64,000 nucleotides of DNA, from positions 535,001 through 599,000 of the forward strand of contig NZ_JASCRR010000002.1 of the NCBI RefSeq assembly GCF_030010215.1, given 5' to 3'. Every line of letters begins with the position of its first letter. Position 1 is the first letter of the stretch. Shown piece after piece: positions 19,594 through 30,144 of the stretch. The translations under genes and the position numbers were made by a program. Source of the DNA: Tianweitania sp. UT-5YL-CI-8 (GTDB lineage Bacteria; Pseudomonadota; Alphaproteobacteria; Rhizobiales; Rhizobiaceae). The notes below the pieces were generated by a model that ran no database searches, was not told the origin of the DNA, and saw only the letters and a list, made by a program, of their open reading frames with translations.

Positions 19594-20411
19594 ACCGTCA
19601 TGGCTCCCGCCGGACGACGGTAGTGGTAGCGGTAGACCTCCTCGAAGCCGAGCGTCTTATACAGCCGCACCGCGCCTTCGTTCTCTTCCTCGACCTGCAG
19701 CCAGGCGAGCTTGGCACCGCGCAGCCGTGCCCATTTCAGCGCCGACAGGATGATGCGTCGGCCATAGCCCTGGCCACGCGAGGCTCCGTCGGTGGCAATC
19801 TCGAACAGCCCGGCCACGTCGCCTTCATGCACGCAGATGGCAGTGGCGAGCGCCTGGCCGCGTTCTTCCAGCGCGAAAAGGCCCGCCTCTGGCTGGATCG
19901 CGCCGATGATCTCCGACAGGCCCGGGCGCAGCGTCTGGTCCATGCCATGGACTTTCAGCGAAGCGCCGACGAAGCGGCTAATGTCCTTGAGTGGGATCTG
20001 GTCAAGTGCTTCGTCGACGGGAGCGTTTTCCAGCGGAAGCTGCATCACCAGCGATTCCGAAAAGACGCTCCAGCCTTCGGAATCGAGATGCTTTGCGATC
20101 TTCGGCCCGGCCAACGGCGAGACGCGAAAAGTCAGCGGACGTCCGTAGGCGTCGAAACGGCGCGCCGCACGGCCAATCCGGTCGGCGATGTTGGCCGTGT
20201 CGCCGGGATCGAGCGGATTGACGGAGTTCAGCCGTTTCGCCGGATGACCCGCCGTCAGCCTGACCAGCCAGGTGCCGTCGTAATGCACCGCTGCGGCAGG
20301 CCAGGCCCGGAAACCGGCAGCCTCGAAACGCCGCACGATGGCGAGTTCTGGGGTCGCGTGGCCATAGGGCAAAATCGCGTTAACTCCTGTAGTCGCCATT
20401 GATGGCAACAT
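19590..20411 (-). CDS. GNAT family N-acetyltransferase
   Basis: Up to 273 residues. The acetyl-CoA-binding motif lies in the C-terminal third ([29 protein letters not shown], with R-x-x-G-x-G/A as RGQGYG), followed by the usual [38 protein letters not shown]. The substrate is unknown. The start lies inside the 3' end of argJ: ATG at 20411 (overlap 32 bases) or ATG at 20399; the AAGGA at 20415-20419 is too close to the first and rather far from the second, so the choice is open. It ends overlapping mutT. Confidence 0.85.
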   Translation of the reverse strand: MLPSMATTGVNAILPYGHATPELAIVRRFEAAGFRAWPAAAVHYDGTWLVRLTAGHPAKRLNSVNPLDPGDTANIADRIGRAARRFDAYGRPLTFRVSPLAGPKIAKHLDSEGWSVFSESLVMQLPLENAPVDEALDQIPLKDISRFVGASLKVHGMDQTLRPGLSEIIGAIQPEAGLFALEERGQALATAICVHEGDVAGLFEIATDGASRGQGYGRRIILSALKWARLRGAKLAWLQVEEENEGAVRLYKTLGFEEVYRYHYRRPAGAMTV

Positions 20412-21615
20412 ATTCCTTAGTCAGGTCGCAGGTCCAGACCGTTGCCTTGCCACGACCGATGCCAAGATCGGCGCGGATGCTGATCTCGTCCTGCCTCATA
20501 TAGGCCGACGTCTTCTCTTCCGAATAGCCTGGATCGCGCTCGCCATTATAGGCAAGACGATTGTCGCCAAACCAGATCGACAGCAAATCGCGGTCCGCCG
20601 GCTCCCCGGCCTTGCCAACGGCCATGACGACGCGGCCCCAATTGGCGTCCTCACCGGCAACAGCCGTCTTGACCAGCGGCGAATTGGCGATGGAAAGCGC
20701 CACGCGCTTGGCCGAACGGGCCGACTTCGCACCGGTGACGGTGATCTCGATCTGCTTGCGCGCGCCCTCGCCGTCGCGAACCACCTGAAGCGCCAACACT
20801 TTCAGGATTTTATTCAGCGCGCGGCGGAACTGAGCCAGGCGCGGATCCCCGGGATCGGTGATTTTCGGTGCGCCCCCGGCCTTGCCGGTGGCAAACAAAA
20901 GAAGCGTGTCGCTGGTCGAGGTGTCGCTGTCGACAGTCACCGCGTTGAAGGTTTTCGCCGTTCCGCGCGACAGCATGTCCTGCAAGACAGGCGCTGCAAT
21001 CGGGGCATCGGTTGCGACGAAGGACAGCATGGTCGCCATGTCGGGCGCGATCATGCCGGCACCCTTGGCGATGCCGTTGATGGTGACATCCGCGTCGCCC
21101 AGCTTGACGGTCTGGGTCGCAATCTTCGGAAACGTGTCGGTGGTCATGATCGCCTTGGCAGCATCCGTCCAAGACGCGGGCTCGGCCTGCTCGACCATGT
21201 CCTTGAGCAGATGGCTGAATCGGCCCGCGTCGAGCGGCTCGCCGATCACGCCTGTGGATGCCAGAAACACTTCGCTGTCGCGGGCGCCGGCGGCTTCGGC
21301 TGCCGCCTTGCCGGTCATGGCCGTTGTCTCCCGGCCCTTCTTGCCGGTGAAGGCGTTGGCATTGCCGGAATTGACCACCAGCACGCGTGCCTTGCCGCCC
21401 GACAGGTTCTGCCGGCAGAAATCGACCGGCGCCGAAGGGCACTTGGACCGGGTGAACACGCCGGCGACCTCGGTGCCTTCGTCGAACACCATGACCAGAA
21501 GATCGGTACGGTTCTTGTATTTGATTCCCGCCTCGGCGGTGGCGATGCGGACGCCCTCGATCGCGGGCATCTTGGGGTATTTCTTCGGCGCGAGGGGAGA
21601 GATAGCGGCGGACAT
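20380..21615 (-). CDS. argJ: Bifunctional ornithine acetyltransferase / N-acetylglutamate synthase
   Basis: 411 residues. ArgJ recycles the acetyl group between N-acetylornithine and glutamate in arginine synthesis. The self-cleavage site with its catalytic threonine is visible in [16 protein letters not shown]; cleavage before that Thr gives alpha and beta chains. The C-terminus ([14 protein letters not shown]) is the family ending. The ATG at 21615 follows GAGG. The GNAT gene begins inside its 3' end. Confidence 0.95.
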   Translation of the reverse strand: MSAAISPLAPKKYPKMPAIEGVRIATAEAGIKYKNRTDLLVMVFDEGTEVAGVFTRSKCPSAPVDFCRQNLSGGKARVLVVNSGNANAFTGKKGRETTAMTGKAAAEAAGARDSEVFLASTGVIGEPLDAGRFSHLLKDMVEQAEPASWTDAAKAIMTTDTFPKIATQTVKLGDADVTINGIAKGAGMIAPDMATMLSFVATDAPIAAPVLQDMLSRGTAKTFNAVTVDSDTSTSDTLLLFATGKAGGAPKITDPGDPRLAQFRRALNKILKVLALQVVRDGEGARKQIEITVTGAKSARSAKRVALSIANSPLVKTAVAGEDANWGRVVMAVGKAGEPADRDLLSIWFGDNRLAYNGERDPGYSEEKTSAYMRQDEISIRADLGIGRGKATVWTCDLTKEYVAINGDYRS

Positions 21616-21738
21616 GGGACCTCTAACGGCGCATGGCTACGATTGGAAGCACGGTTTGCCCCATAGCAACCCTCGGCGCAAGGCGTTTTCGCCAAGGCCC
21701 GCGCCGTAGCCGCGTCACCGGCACCTGGATAGCGCACC

Positions 21739-21768
21739 AAAAAAAAGCCGCCCGCTGGTGCGGACGGC
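21739..21768 (-). terminator. Terminator of the PPIase gene
   Basis: Stem GCCGCCCGC (21747-21755) against GCGGACGGC (21760-21768) with one mismatch and a TGGT loop, followed on the minus strand by eight U residues. It separates the PPIase gene from argJ. Confidence 0.85.
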
Positions 21769-21796
21769 ATTGTAGATAGACTTCGGCTGGAGGTGC

Positions 21797-22714
21797 CTAC
21801 TTTGCGGCTTCGATGGCGTCCAACGCCTTCTTCAGCTCTTCGTCCTGCACTTCGACCTTGGCGGCCTCGCGGATCGCCTTGACCTGCTCGAAATAGGTAT
21901 CGCGGATTAACAGCGAGCGTATCTGGTCCTTGACGGTATCGAAGGCCGGCGGCTGCTGGGTGCGCTTGTCCTCGACCTTGATGATGTGCCAGCCGAACTG
22001 GCTCTGCACCGGCTCCTTGGTGTAGGCGCCGACATCGAGCGCGAAAGCCGCAGTCTCGAACTCGGGCACCATCTGGCCCTGGCCGAAATAGCCGAGATCG
22101 CCGCCCGAGGTCTTGCCGCTCGGATCGGTGGTGTTCTCGTTGGCGAGCTTCTGGAAGTCTTCGCCGGCATCGAGCTTCTTGACGATCGCGTCGGCTTCTT
22201 CCTTGGTCTTCACCAGAATGTGACGGGCATGCACTTCGTTGGCGGGCGGGGTGTCGGCCATTTCCTTGTCGTAGCGGGCACGGATCTGCTCGTCAGTGAT
22301 CTTGCCGGCAACGTCCTTTTCGACGAACTCGCCATGCAGGGCGCGCTCGTTGAGGAAGGCCATGCGGCGCTGGAAGTCCTCATCCTTGTCGAGGCCTTCC
22401 GACTTCGCCTTGGCCGCCATCAGCTTGATTTCGATCAGCGAAGACAAAGCTGCGGCCCGGCGCTGTTCGGGCGCAAGCCGCGCAAACTGCTGGCTCAAGT
22501 CGCTTTCTGCCATGGAAAGATCGGCTTCCGTGATGTTCTGACCGTCAACGACGGCGATGACTTTCGCCGGGTCGGCGGCAACAGCCGGAGCGGCCGCTGC
22601 CGCCGGAGGCGGTGTCGCGGTATCCTGCGCGGCAAGCGGGCCGGCGGTCAGGGCTAGGAGGCTGCCGGCCATTGCCAATGCGGCAAAGGACGCGCTGCGA
22701 AAGAAAACGGACAT
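21797..22714 (-). CDS. Periplasmic parvulin-type peptidyl-prolyl isomerase
   Basis: 305 residues with a signal peptide (MSVFFRSASFAALAMAGSLL...PLAA), an Ala/Pro-rich stretch, a SurA-like N-terminal helical part and a parvulin domain (residues about 155-250: VHARHILVKTKEEADAIVKK; DLGYFGQGQMVPEFETAAF; SQFGWHIIKVED). It helps outer-membrane and periplasmic proteins fold, fitting its divergent position next to secA. The ATG at 22714 is preceded by GGAG. Confidence 0.92.
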   Translation of the reverse strand: MSVFFRSASFAALAMAGSLLALTAGPLAAQDTATPPPAAAAAPAVAADPAKVIAVVDGQNITEADLSMAESDLSQQFARLAPEQRRAAALSSLIEIKLMAAKAKSEGLDKDEDFQRRMAFLNERALHGEFVEKDVAGKITDEQIRARYDKEMADTPPANEVHARHILVKTKEEADAIVKKLDAGEDFQKLANENTTDPSGKTSGGDLGYFGQGQMVPEFETAAFALDVGAYTKEPVQSQFGWHIIKVEDKRTQQPPAFDTVKDQIRSLLIRDTYFEQVKAIREAAKVEVQDEELKKALDAIEAAK

Positions 22715-22803
22715 CCATACTCTCCGTGTGGGAAACTCGTTGTGCCTTCCAGATCAGCCCCAATGTGGCGGAATTAGGCGCGATAGGCTGCAAATCTGCG
22801 GCG

Positions 22804-22832
22804 TTGACATCAAAGGTGCCCCCTCTTATCTG
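22804..22832 (+). promoter_or_regulatory. Candidate sigma-70-type promoter of secA
   Basis: TTGACA (22804-22809), a 17-base spacer and TATCTG (22827-22832), implying a leader of about 110 bases before the secA ATG. No obvious leader peptide or riboswitch was seen in the leader. Confidence 0.6.
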
Positions 22833-22950
22833 TCCTTCGTCGTTGCGTCCAGAACCCTTTCCGGGCGCGCTTCGTGCTGGGCACGCCAATCCCCCACGGC
22901 AGGCCGGCACGGCTGCCAACAGGCGTCATTCGAATTGAAAGGACCATTTG

Positions 22951-25677
22951 ATGGTCAGCTTCGGCGGTCTTGCCCGCAAAATCTTCGGCTCCTCAAACGA
23001 CCGGCGCGTCAAGTCGACGCGGCCGCGTGTCGAAGCCATCAACGCCATGGAAAACGAGCTGAAGGCTCTTTCCGATGAACAACTCCAGGCCCGGACCGCG
23101 AAATTCCGCGAGGATATCGCCAATGGCGCTTCGCTCGACGACCTTCTGGTCCCGGCTTTCGCCACCGTCCGCGAAGCCTCGCGCCGCGTGCTCGGCATGC
23201 GACCGTTCGACGTTCAGCTCGTCGGTGGCATGGTCCTGCATGGGCGCGGCATCGCCGAGATGCGCACCGGCGAGGGCAAGACCCTGGTGGCGACCTTGCC
23301 GGTCTATCTCAACGCGCTTGAGGGTAAGGGCGTCCACGCCGTCACGGTCAACGACTACCTGGCCAAACGCGACTCCGAGTGGATGGGCCGCGTCTACAAA
23401 TTCCTCGGCCTCACGGTCGGCGTCATCGTCCATGGCATGAGCGACGACGAACGCCGCGCCGCCTATGCCTGCGACATCACCTACGCCACCAACAACGAGC
23501 TCGGCTTCGACTATCTCCGCGACAACATGAAGTATGAGCGCGGCCAGATGGTGCAGCGCGGGCACAACTTCGCCATCGTTGACGAAGTCGATTCCATTCT
23601 GATCGACGAAGCGCGCACGCCGCTGATCATTTCCGGTCCGCTCGAAGACCGTTCGGAAATGTACAACACCGTCGACGCCTTCATCCTCCAGCTCGAGCCG
23701 AGCGACTACGAGGTCGATGAGAAGCAGCGCACCGCCATCTTCACAGAGGAAGGCACGGAGAAGCTCGAGGGCTTGCTGAGCGCGGCTGGCCTGTTCAAGG
23801 GCGAATCGCTCTATGACGTCGAGAACGTCGCCATGGTGCATCACGTCAACAACGCACTGAAAGCGCATCGCCTGTTTCAGAAGGACAAGGACTACATCGT
23901 CCGCAACAATGAGATCGTCATCATCGACGAGTTCACCGGCCGCATGATGCCCGGGCGCCGCTTCTCCGAAGGTCTGCACCAGGCTCTCGAAGCCAAGGAG
24001 CACGTCCAGATCCAGCCCGAGAACCAGACGCTGGCCTCGGTGACGTTCCAAAACTATTTCCGCATGTACACCAAGCTGTCCGGCATGACCGGCACGGCGC
24101 TTACCGAAGCCGAAGAGTTCGGCAACATCTATGGCCTGGAAGTCACGGAAATTCCGACGAACCTGCCCGTCAGCCGCATCGACGAGGACGACGAGGTCTA
24201 CCGAACGGTCGAGGAGAAATACAAGGCCATCGTCCGCGACATCCGTGAAGCCTATGCCAAGGGTCAGCCCACGCTTGTCGGCACCACCTCGATCGAGAAG
24301 TCCGAGCTGCTTGCCGCGCGCCTGCGGCAGGAGGGCTTCACCGACTTCGAAGTTCTGAACGCCCGCCACCACGAGCGCGAGGCGCAGATCGTCGCCCAGG
24401 CGGGCCGCCCCGGCGCCATCACCATCGCCACCAACATGGCCGGACGCGGCACCGACATCCAGCTCGGCGGCAACTTCGAAATGCGCGTCTCCGAGGAACT
24501 GGGCGAGGTGCCGGAAGGCCCCGAGCGCGAAGCCCGCGAGCAGCAGATCCGCGACGAAATCAAGCGCGACAAGGAACGCGCGCTGGCAGCCGGCGGCCTT
24601 TATGTCATCGCTACCGAGCGCCATGAAAGCCGTCGCATCGACAACCAGTTGCGCGGCCGTTCCGGCCGTCAGGGCGACCCCGGCCGTTCGAAATTCTTCC
24701 TGTCGCTGCAGGACGATCTGATGCGCATCTTCGGCTCCGAGCGCATGGACGGCATGCTGCAGAAGCTCGGCCTCAAGGAAGACGAAGCTATCATCCATCC
24801 CTGGATCAACAAGGCTTTGGAGAAGGCGCAGAAAAAGGTCGAGGCGCGCAACTTCGACATCCGCAAGAACCTGATCAAGTATGACGACGTGCAGAATGAC
24901 CAGCGCAAGGTGGTGTTCGAGCAGCGCATCGAACTGATGGACGCCGTCAGCCTCACCGAGACGGTCACGGAAATGCGCCAGGACGTGGTCGAGGAACTTG
25001 TCGCCAAGCATATCCCCGAGACCGCCTATGCGGAACAATGGAATGTCGCAGGCCTCAAGCAGGACGTGCTCCAGTATCTCAACCTCGACCTGCCGGTCGA
25101 GGAGTGGGCTGCCGAGGAAGGCATCGCCGAGGAAGACATTCGCGAACGCATCATGCAGGCAGCGGACGCCGCGGCGGCCGATCGTGCCGAACGCTTCGGT
25201 CCAGAAGTCATGGCCTATGTCGAGCGCTCCGTGGTGCTGCAGACGCTGGACATGCTATGGCGCGAGCATCTGGTCAATCTCGACCATCTGCGCTCCGTCG
25301 TCGGCTTCCGCGGCTACGCCCAGCGCGATCCGCTGAACGAGTACAAGAGCGAAGCCTTCGAGCTGTTCCAGTCGATGCTGGGCAATCTGCGCCAGGCGGT
25401 AACCTCGCAACTGATGCGGGTCGAACTGGTGCGTCAGGCCGCCGAGGCACCCCCGCCCGAGGCTCCGGAGACCTTCGGCCATCACATCGATGAAACCACC
25501 GGCGAAGACGAATTCGGCGAAAGCGGCAATATAGATATCCAGCAGGATGCGCGCGTCGTCGCCCCGGAAGACCGCGACCCCAACGATCCCTCGACCTGGG
25601 GCAAGGTCGGCCGCAACGAGACATGCCCCTGCGGTTCCGGCAAGAAGTTCAAGCACTGCCACGGCGCCTTCGTCTGA
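22951..25677 (+). CDS. secA: Preprotein translocase ATPase SecA
   Basis: A 908-residue motor of the Sec pathway. Walker A is [19 protein letters not shown], the DEAD-like box follows at [22 protein letters not shown], and [13 protein letters not shown] is motif V. The C-terminal zinc-binding SEC-C tail, which contacts SecB and ribosomes, is complete ([14 protein letters not shown]). The ATG at 22951 has AAAGGA upstream; the TTG one codon earlier is not needed. Confidence 0.98.
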   Translation: MVSFGGLARKIFGSSNDRRVKSTRPRVEAINAMENELKALSDEQLQARTAKFREDIANGASLDDLLVPAFATVREASRRVLGMRPFDVQLVGGMVLHGRGIAEMRTGEGKTLVATLPVYLNALEGKGVHAVTVNDYLAKRDSEWMGRVYKFLGLTVGVIVHGMSDDERRAAYACDITYATNNELGFDYLRDNMKYERGQMVQRGHNFAIVDEVDSILIDEARTPLIISGPLEDRSEMYNTVDAFILQLEPSDYEVDEKQRTAIFTEEGTEKLEGLLSAAGLFKGESLYDVENVAMVHHVNNALKAHRLFQKDKDYIVRNNEIVIIDEFTGRMMPGRRFSEGLHQALEAKEHVQIQPENQTLASVTFQNYFRMYTKLSGMTGTALTEAEEFGNIYGLEVTEIPTNLPVSRIDEDDEVYRTVEEKYKAIVRDIREAYAKGQPTLVGTTSIEKSELLAARLRQEGFTDFEVLNARHHEREAQIVAQAGRPGAITIATNMAGRGTDIQLGGNFEMRVSEELGEVPEGPEREAREQQIRDEIKRDKERALAAGGLYVIATERHESRRIDNQLRGRSGRQGDPGRSKFFLSLQDDLMRIFGSERMDGMLQKLGLKEDEAIIHPWINKALEKAQKKVEARNFDIRKNLIKYDDVQNDQRKVVFEQRIELMDAVSLTETVTEMRQDVVEELVAKHIPETAYAEQWNVAGLKQDVLQYLNLDLPVEEWAAEEGIAEEDIRERIMQAADAAAADRAERFGPEVMAYVERSVVLQTLDMLWREHLVNLDHLRSVVGFRGYAQRDPLNEYKSEAFELFQSMLGNLRQAVTSQLMRVELVRQAAEAPPPEAPETFGHHIDETTGEDEFGESGNIDIQQDARVVAPEDRDPNDPSTWGKVGRNETCPCGSGKKFKHCHGAFV

Positions 25678-25698
25678 TCGTCGTGGACCATTACCTCG

Positions 25699-25730
25699 AA
25701 CGGCGCGTCCCAGACGCGCCGTTTTCGTTT
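25699..25730 (+). terminator. Terminator of secA
   Basis: A perfect nine-base-pair stem CGGCGCGTC (25701-25709) with GACGCGCCG (25713-25721), three-base loop, followed by TTTTCGTTT. It lies 23 bases after the secA stop. Confidence 0.85.
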
Positions 25731-25774
25731 GTGAGGCGATTGGAAGCCGGGGCGAAACGCACTATCTTCCTGTG

Positions 25775-26116
25775 ATGAAGCTGACTTCAAAACGCGTACC
25801 CCGATATTGGCTCGTCGCCGGCGCGCTGGTTGCGTATATGGGCGCGCTGTCGGGCCCGGCATCAGCTCTCACATTCGATCCTATTCAGGGCGTCGACCTT
25901 AACCGTCCCCGGACCAACAACACCGTTCAGGAACTGGAACAGTTGCGCAACCGGCAGGACCGGCAACGTTTCCAGGACACCCAGCGGCTTTATCGCGAGC
26001 AGGACCGGCAGCAGGCAGCACCGCCGCTGGTGCACCAGCGCCCCGATGTCCCGTCGCTTCAGCCGCGCTGCAGCGAAAGCGTGTTCGGCAGCACATTCCT
26101 GAAACGCTGCCGATAG
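25775..26116 (+). CDS. Small secreted protein of unknown function
   Basis: 113 residues from the ATG at 25775 (MKLTSKRVPRYW). A signal peptide with hydrophobic core LVAGALVAYMGALSG and AxA-like cleavage (PASA) is followed by a Gln/Arg-rich helical stretch (LEQLRNRQDRQRFQDTQRLY) and a C-terminus with two cysteines (CSESVFG...LKRC), which could form a disulfide. No family recognised. No strong ribosome-binding site is visible. The clean signal peptide and composition argue that it is real. Confidence 0.65.
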   Translation: MKLTSKRVPRYWLVAGALVAYMGALSGPASALTFDPIQGVDLNRPRTNNTVQELEQLRNRQDRQRFQDTQRLYREQDRQQAAPPLVHQRPDVPSLQPRCSESVFGSTFLKRCR

Positions 26117-26159
26117 AATCTTGGAATAGCGGCCGTTTGAAATAAGCGGGATTTGAGGC

Positions 26160-27152
26160 TTATAACAGCCCCGCCTGTTCTGCCTCACGACGCAAATTCT
26201 GGCGCGGACGCGGGCCGACCTGCTGGATCACCAGCCCGGCTGCAAGCGAGCCGAGATCGCCGCAGCGCTTGAGGTCCAACCCTTGTGTGTATCCGAAGAG
26301 GAAACCGGACGCATAGAGGTCGCCGGCGCCCGTGGTGTCGACCAGTTCGCGGATCGAAGTCGCCTCGATAACGACGGTTTCGTCGCCGCGCACGATCACC
26401 GAGCCCTTTTCCGAGCGGGTCACGGCGGCGATCTTGCAATCCTTCCGGATCAGCGAAAGAGCCTCATCGAAGGACGCGGTCTGGTAGAGCGACTTGATCT
26501 CATGGCTGTTGGCGAAGACGATGTCGACGGTGCCCGAGCGCATCAGGTCGAGGAACTCCTCGCGATAGCGGTCGACGCAGAAGCTGTCGGAAAGCGTCAT
26601 CGAAACTTCACGGCCGGCCTCGTGCGCAATCTTGGCGGTCAAGCGGATCGCTTCCTTCGCCATGGGCGGATCCCACAGATAACCTTCGAAATACGTCACC
26701 TTGGCGCCCCGCGCCTTGTCGGCCTCGACATCGTCCGGCCCAAGCTCGACGCAGGCGCCGAGATAGGTGTTCATCGACCGCTCGCCATCCGGCGTGACGA
26801 AGATCATCGAGCGTGCCGTCGGCGGCTGGCTTTCGAGCGGCCGCGTGTCGAAGGATACGCCCTGGGCGCGGATGTCATGGGTATAGATCTCGCCGAGATG
26901 GTCCTGAGCAACCTTGCCGAAATAAGCCGCCCGGCCGCCGAAGCTGGCTACGCCTGCAGCCGTGTTGCCCGCACTGCCGCCCGACGCCTCGATGGCCGGG
27001 CCCATGCTGGCATAGAGCAGTTCCGCCCGGTCGGTATCGATCAGGTTCATGGCGCCCTTGATGATGCCGTTGTCGGTCAAAAATGTCTCATCGCATTGCG
27101 CGATGATGTCGACGATCGCATTGCCGATGCAAAGCACGTCATACTGGCTCAT
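26160..27152 (-). CDS. Adenosine kinase (PfkB family)
   Basis: A 330-residue PfkB-family carbohydrate/nucleoside kinase. The N-terminal signature ASGGSAGNTAAGVASFGGRAAYFGKV and the C-terminal signature DTTGAGDLYASGFLFGY, containing the catalytic aspartate and anion hole, are complete. The closest remembered relatives are rhizobial adenosine kinases, which phosphorylate adenosine to AMP; sugar specificity cannot be fully excluded. The ATG at 27152 begins the typical MSQYDVLCIGNAIVDI. Divergent from the EI24 membrane protein. Confidence 0.85.
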   Translation of the reverse strand: MSQYDVLCIGNAIVDIIAQCDETFLTDNGIIKGAMNLIDTDRAELLYASMGPAIEASGGSAGNTAAGVASFGGRAAYFGKVAQDHLGEIYTHDIRAQGVSFDTRPLESQPPTARSMIFVTPDGERSMNTYLGACVELGPDDVEADKARGAKVTYFEGYLWDPPMAKEAIRLTAKIAHEAGREVSMTLSDSFCVDRYREEFLDLMRSGTVDIVFANSHEIKSLYQTASFDEALSLIRKDCKIAAVTRSEKGSVIVRGDETVVIEATSIRELVDTTGAGDLYASGFLFGYTQGLDLKRCGDLGSLAAGLVIQQVGPRPRQNLRREAEQAGLL

Positions 27153-27317
27153 GAAGGTCTCCGGGCAGACGGGACAAGAGGGCGGGCCGCGTGCCCGCTT
27201 TTCCGTCCCGCTCTATCCGCTTGAAAGGCTTTTGCAAACCCGTCAATTTACACGGCAATGCTTCTTGAGCGGGACAGCACCAAGCCCTATCTGTCAGCGG
27301 CCCGGAGACCGACCATC

Positions 27318-28037
27318 ATGATCCTCGAAGCCGCCCGCCTCGCAGCCTCGCAACTGTTCAGCCCCGGCTTCCGGGCCGTGTTCCTGAAATCCATCGGCTT
27401 GACGCTGCTTGTGCTGGTGGCGTTGTGGTTCGCATTGCGCCAACTCTTTCTGGCGCTCGCTCTGCCCTGGATCGACGCGCTGATGCCCGGCGTTCCGGAA
27501 TGGGCGGGCTGGTTGACGTTGCTTGCCGCTGTCGTGACCGGCATCGGCCTCGCACTAGCGCTCGCGCTGCTGATCGCGCCGGCCACTGCCATCGTCGCGG
27601 GACTGTTTCTCGACGACATCGCCGAAGAGGTGGAGCGCTCGTCCTATCCGCGCGAGCCTGTCGGCCATGCCATGCCCGCCATGCGGTCGTTGATCCTGTC
27701 GCTCAAATTCTTCGGCATCGTCATCTTGGGCAACATGCTGGCGCTGCTGCTGCTCTTGGTGCCGGGCGTCAACCTGATCGCCTTCTTCGTCGTCAACGGC
27801 TATCTGCTTGGCCGCGAGTTCTTCGAATTCGCCGCCATGCGCTTCCGGCCGGAGGACGAGGCCAAGGCGTTCCGGCAAAAGCACGCGGTGACCGTGTTCT
27901 TCGCAGGGCTGGTCATCGCCTGCTTTTTGGCGGTGCCGCTGCTCAACCTTCTCACCCCGCTCTTCGCGGCCGCCATGATGGTGCATTTGCACAAGCTGCT
28001 GAGTGCCGCGACACCGGCGCAGACACCGGCCGTCTGA
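27318..28037 (+). CDS. EI24 / CysZ-like membrane protein
   Basis: 239 residues with four or more hydrophobic helices and the EI24-domain layout (ILEAARLAASQLFSPGFRAVFLKSIG at the start; FEFAAMRFRPEDEAKAFRQKH near the C-terminus). CysZ members import sulfate, but alphaproteobacterial homologues away from cysteine genes are of uncertain function. The ATG at 27318 has a GGAG eleven bases upstream; the longer frame begins within the intergenic region. Its TGA directly abuts the TAA of the convergent gene with no bases between. Confidence 0.8.
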   Translation: MILEAARLAASQLFSPGFRAVFLKSIGLTLLVLVALWFALRQLFLALALPWIDALMPGVPEWAGWLTLLAAVVTGIGLALALALLIAPATAIVAGLFLDDIAEEVERSSYPREPVGHAMPAMRSLILSLKFFGIVILGNMLALLLLLVPGVNLIAFFVVNGYLLGREFFEFAAMRFRPEDEAKAFRQKHAVTVFFAGLVIACFLAVPLLNLLTPLFAAAMMVHLHKLLSAATPAQTPAV

Positions 28038-28862
28038 TTATTTGTCCAGCCGTCCGGATGCCGCTGGCGTATAGAGCGTCTGCAGCCGATCAAAGGGCAT
28101 GACATCGGCCATGAAGCCGAAAGTGCCCTTGTCGAGGATTTCGCGGGCGGCGCGCTCGACCGCGCCGAACGCCGCCTGCGTCAAACGTGGTCCCAGCGAT
28201 ATCCGCCTGATGCCGATTGCCGAAAGCTGGTCGACGGAGACGTCCCTGGGCGCGATGACGCTGACCGGCTTGTCAACGGCAGCACACAGCGTCGTCAGCA
28301 TCGCCGGATCGGAAATGCCCGGCGCAAACAACACATCCGCACCGGCTGCGGAAAACGCCTGAAGCCGGCGGATCGTGTCGTCGAAATCGCTGATGCCATG
28401 CAGGAAATTCTCGGCGCGTGCCGTGAAGACAAAACCGCCATCCACCGCGCGCGCTGCCTCGGCGGCCGCCGCGACGCGTTCCACGGCATGCGAAAACTCA
28501 TAGATCGGCTTGCTGGGGTCGCCGGAATAATCCTCGATCGAGCATCCCGCCAGGCCGGCAGCTTCGCCAGCAAAGATCGTTTCGGCGGCACTTTCGGCGC
28601 TGTCGCCCTTGCCCCGCTCGAGATCGGCGGAGACCGGCACATCGACGGCAGCAGCCATCTCCTTGCAGTGCCGGATCATCTCTTCGAAGGTGACGCCGCC
28701 ATCGGGCAGAGCGCGCGAGAAGGCGTAGCCGGCGCTGCTGGTGGCGAGCGCCGTGAAGCCCATCGACTCCAGGAGCCTGGCCATGCCGATATCGGACGGG
28801 TTGGGCATGACGAAAGCCCCCGGCCCGTTGTGCAGATTGCGGAAATCCTCACTTTTGCGCAT
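28038..28862 (-). CDS. Isocitrate lyase / PEP phosphonomutase family protein
   Basis: A 274-residue barrel enzyme of the PEP mutase/isocitrate lyase superfamily. The metal-binding region appears as SADLERGKGDSAE and the IEDYSG segment corresponds to the conserved IED motif. Family reactions include C-C or P-C bond cleavage (methylisocitrate, oxaloacetate, phosphonopyruvate); the exact substrate is not evident. The ATG at 28862 has GGAGG six bases upstream, better than the GTG at 28877. Confidence 0.82.
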   Translation of the reverse strand: MRKSEDFRNLHNGPGAFVMPNPSDIGMARLLESMGFTALATSSAGYAFSRALPDGGVTFEEMIRHCKEMAAAVDVPVSADLERGKGDSAESAAETIFAGEAAGLAGCSIEDYSGDPSKPIYEFSHAVERVAAAAEAARAVDGGFVFTARAENFLHGISDFDDTIRRLQAFSAAGADVLFAPGISDPAMLTTLCAAVDKPVSVIAPRDVSVDQLSAIGIRRISLGPRLTQAAFGAVERAAREILDKGTFGFMADVMPFDRLQTLYTPAASGRLDK

Positions 28863-28983
28863 AAATCCTCCCGACACCGCCAGACCGTGCCATCGGGCAC
28901 GATCCTATCCACGGACGCGACAGCGGGCAAAAGGTTCCCGTTGGACCAGCGTCGGAAGAAGGCGCAGGACCAATCCTTGCCCG

Positions 28984-29454
28984 TCAGGCCGTGCCGGTGG
29001 AGCCGAAACCGCCAGCGCCACGCACGGTTTCACCGGCCTGGTTGCGCGGCTGCACCTGCATCTGCTCGACGCGGGCGAACACCATCTGCGCGATGCGCAT
29101 GCCGCGCGTGACGACGAAATCCTCACCGCCGAGATTGACCAGCAGCACCTTCACCTCGCCGCGATAATCGCTGTCAATGGTGCCAGGCGTATTGAGGCAG
29201 GTAATGCCGTTCTTAAAGGCGAGACCGGAACGCGGCCGGACCTGGCCTTCATAACCCTGCGGGATTTCCATGATCAGGCCGGTCGGCACCAAAGCCCTTT
29301 TGCCCGGAAGCAACAACAGCGGCCGATCCTCGGCCACGGCGGCGCGAAGGTCCATTCCAGCCGAGCCCGCGGTCTCATAGGACGGCAGCGCAAGGCCATC
29401 GGCATGCGGAAGGGTAACGATACCGAGTTCTGCTGTCCCGGGTTCTGCGGTCAT
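28984..29454 (-). CDS. dut: dUTP diphosphatase
   Basis: 156 residues, homotrimeric dUTPase that keeps uracil out of DNA and supplies dUMP. All five motifs are visible: [38 protein letters not shown] (with the catalytic Asp), [11 protein letters not shown], and the glycine-rich C-terminal arm [10 protein letters not shown]. Start ATG at 29454. mmcB lies 111 bases upstream on the same strand, a DNA-integrity pairing. Confidence 0.95.
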   Translation of the reverse strand: MTAEPGTAELGIVTLPHADGLALPSYETAGSAGMDLRAAVAEDRPLLLLPGKRALVPTGLIMEIPQGYEGQVRPRSGLAFKNGITCLNTPGTIDSDYRGEVKVLLVNLGGEDFVVTRGMRIAQMVFARVEQMQVQPRNQAGETVRGAGGFGSTGTA

Positions 29455-29565
29455 GGCGATGTCCTTTGCTGTTACGGCTCAATCGCTGCTCGCAGGCGCG
29501 ATGGCAAGAAAAAGCTTGGTCCATCCCCAATTGGGAGGTCGCTTTCGACGCAGTCGGGTCCCGGC

Positions 29566-30066
29566 CTATTCACTCTCGCCTTCAAGTGCGGGCACCGAGA
29601 CGCCTGCCAGTTCGGCTGCCAGCAGGCGGGCCGCTCCCGCACGCGCGATGCGCATCATCAACGCTTTTCGCGTAGCCGCCGCGATGCGGTGCTCGGGCGC
29701 ATCGCGCATGATCTCGGCGCCATAGCCGTCGGAGAGGATGAAACCGCATTCCTGGGGGAAGATTTCAGCCGGAACGCCGGGATGGGTGGCAAAGAAGAAG
29801 CGGTCGGAATGCAGCCGGTATTCCGGCCATTTGCGGTCGACGCGAAAGTCCTCCACCGACGACTTGATCTCGATGATCCAGATATCGCCCTGCCGGGTGA
29901 GCGCGACAAGATCGGCGCGGCGGCCGGTGGCGAGCGACAGTTCGGGCAGCATATGCGCGCCCATCTGCATCAACAGGCGCTGCACGCCCCTGCGCACCAG
30001 CATGGCGCGTTCGGACTGGCGCCCGTCGATGAGCGGATTGAGGGGAATCGGCGAGATGATCGGCAT
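29566..30066 (-). CDS. mmcB: MmcB family DNA repair protein (restriction-endonuclease-like fold)
   Basis: 166 residues. Likely a PD-(D/E)xK nuclease fold: the core GRRADLVALTRQGDIWIIEIKSS contains the D...ExK catalytic pattern. In Caulobacter the homologue is induced by DNA damage and gives mitomycin C resistance. The ATG at 30066 is favoured by the family N-terminus. It shares a strand with dut. A GTTC-N7-GAAC element lies 22-36 bases upstream of the start. Confidence 0.85.
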   Translation of the reverse strand: MPIISPIPLNPLIDGRQSERAMLVRRGVQRLLMQMGAHMLPELSLATGRRADLVALTRQGDIWIIEIKSSVEDFRVDRKWPEYRLHSDRFFFATHPGVPAEIFPQECGFILSDGYGAEIMRDAPEHRIAAATRKALMMRIARAGAARLLAAELAGVSVPALEGESE

Positions 30067-30144
30067 CCCAGCACTATGGCATTAGATGTTCACGGTTTGA
30101 ACCCACCTTCTCGACAGAAGTAACATGTTCCTGACAGGTGGCAT

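Noticed and set aside
22993-25038. 681-codon open frame antisense to secA
   Set aside because: High-GC codon bias leaves the opposite frame open; the translation is low-complexity and has no motifs, while SecA on the other strand is certain.
28886-28901. CGTGCC-ATCG-GGCACG hairpin between dut and the PEP-mutase-like gene
   Set aside because: Only six base pairs and no U-run; may be chance in GC-rich DNA.
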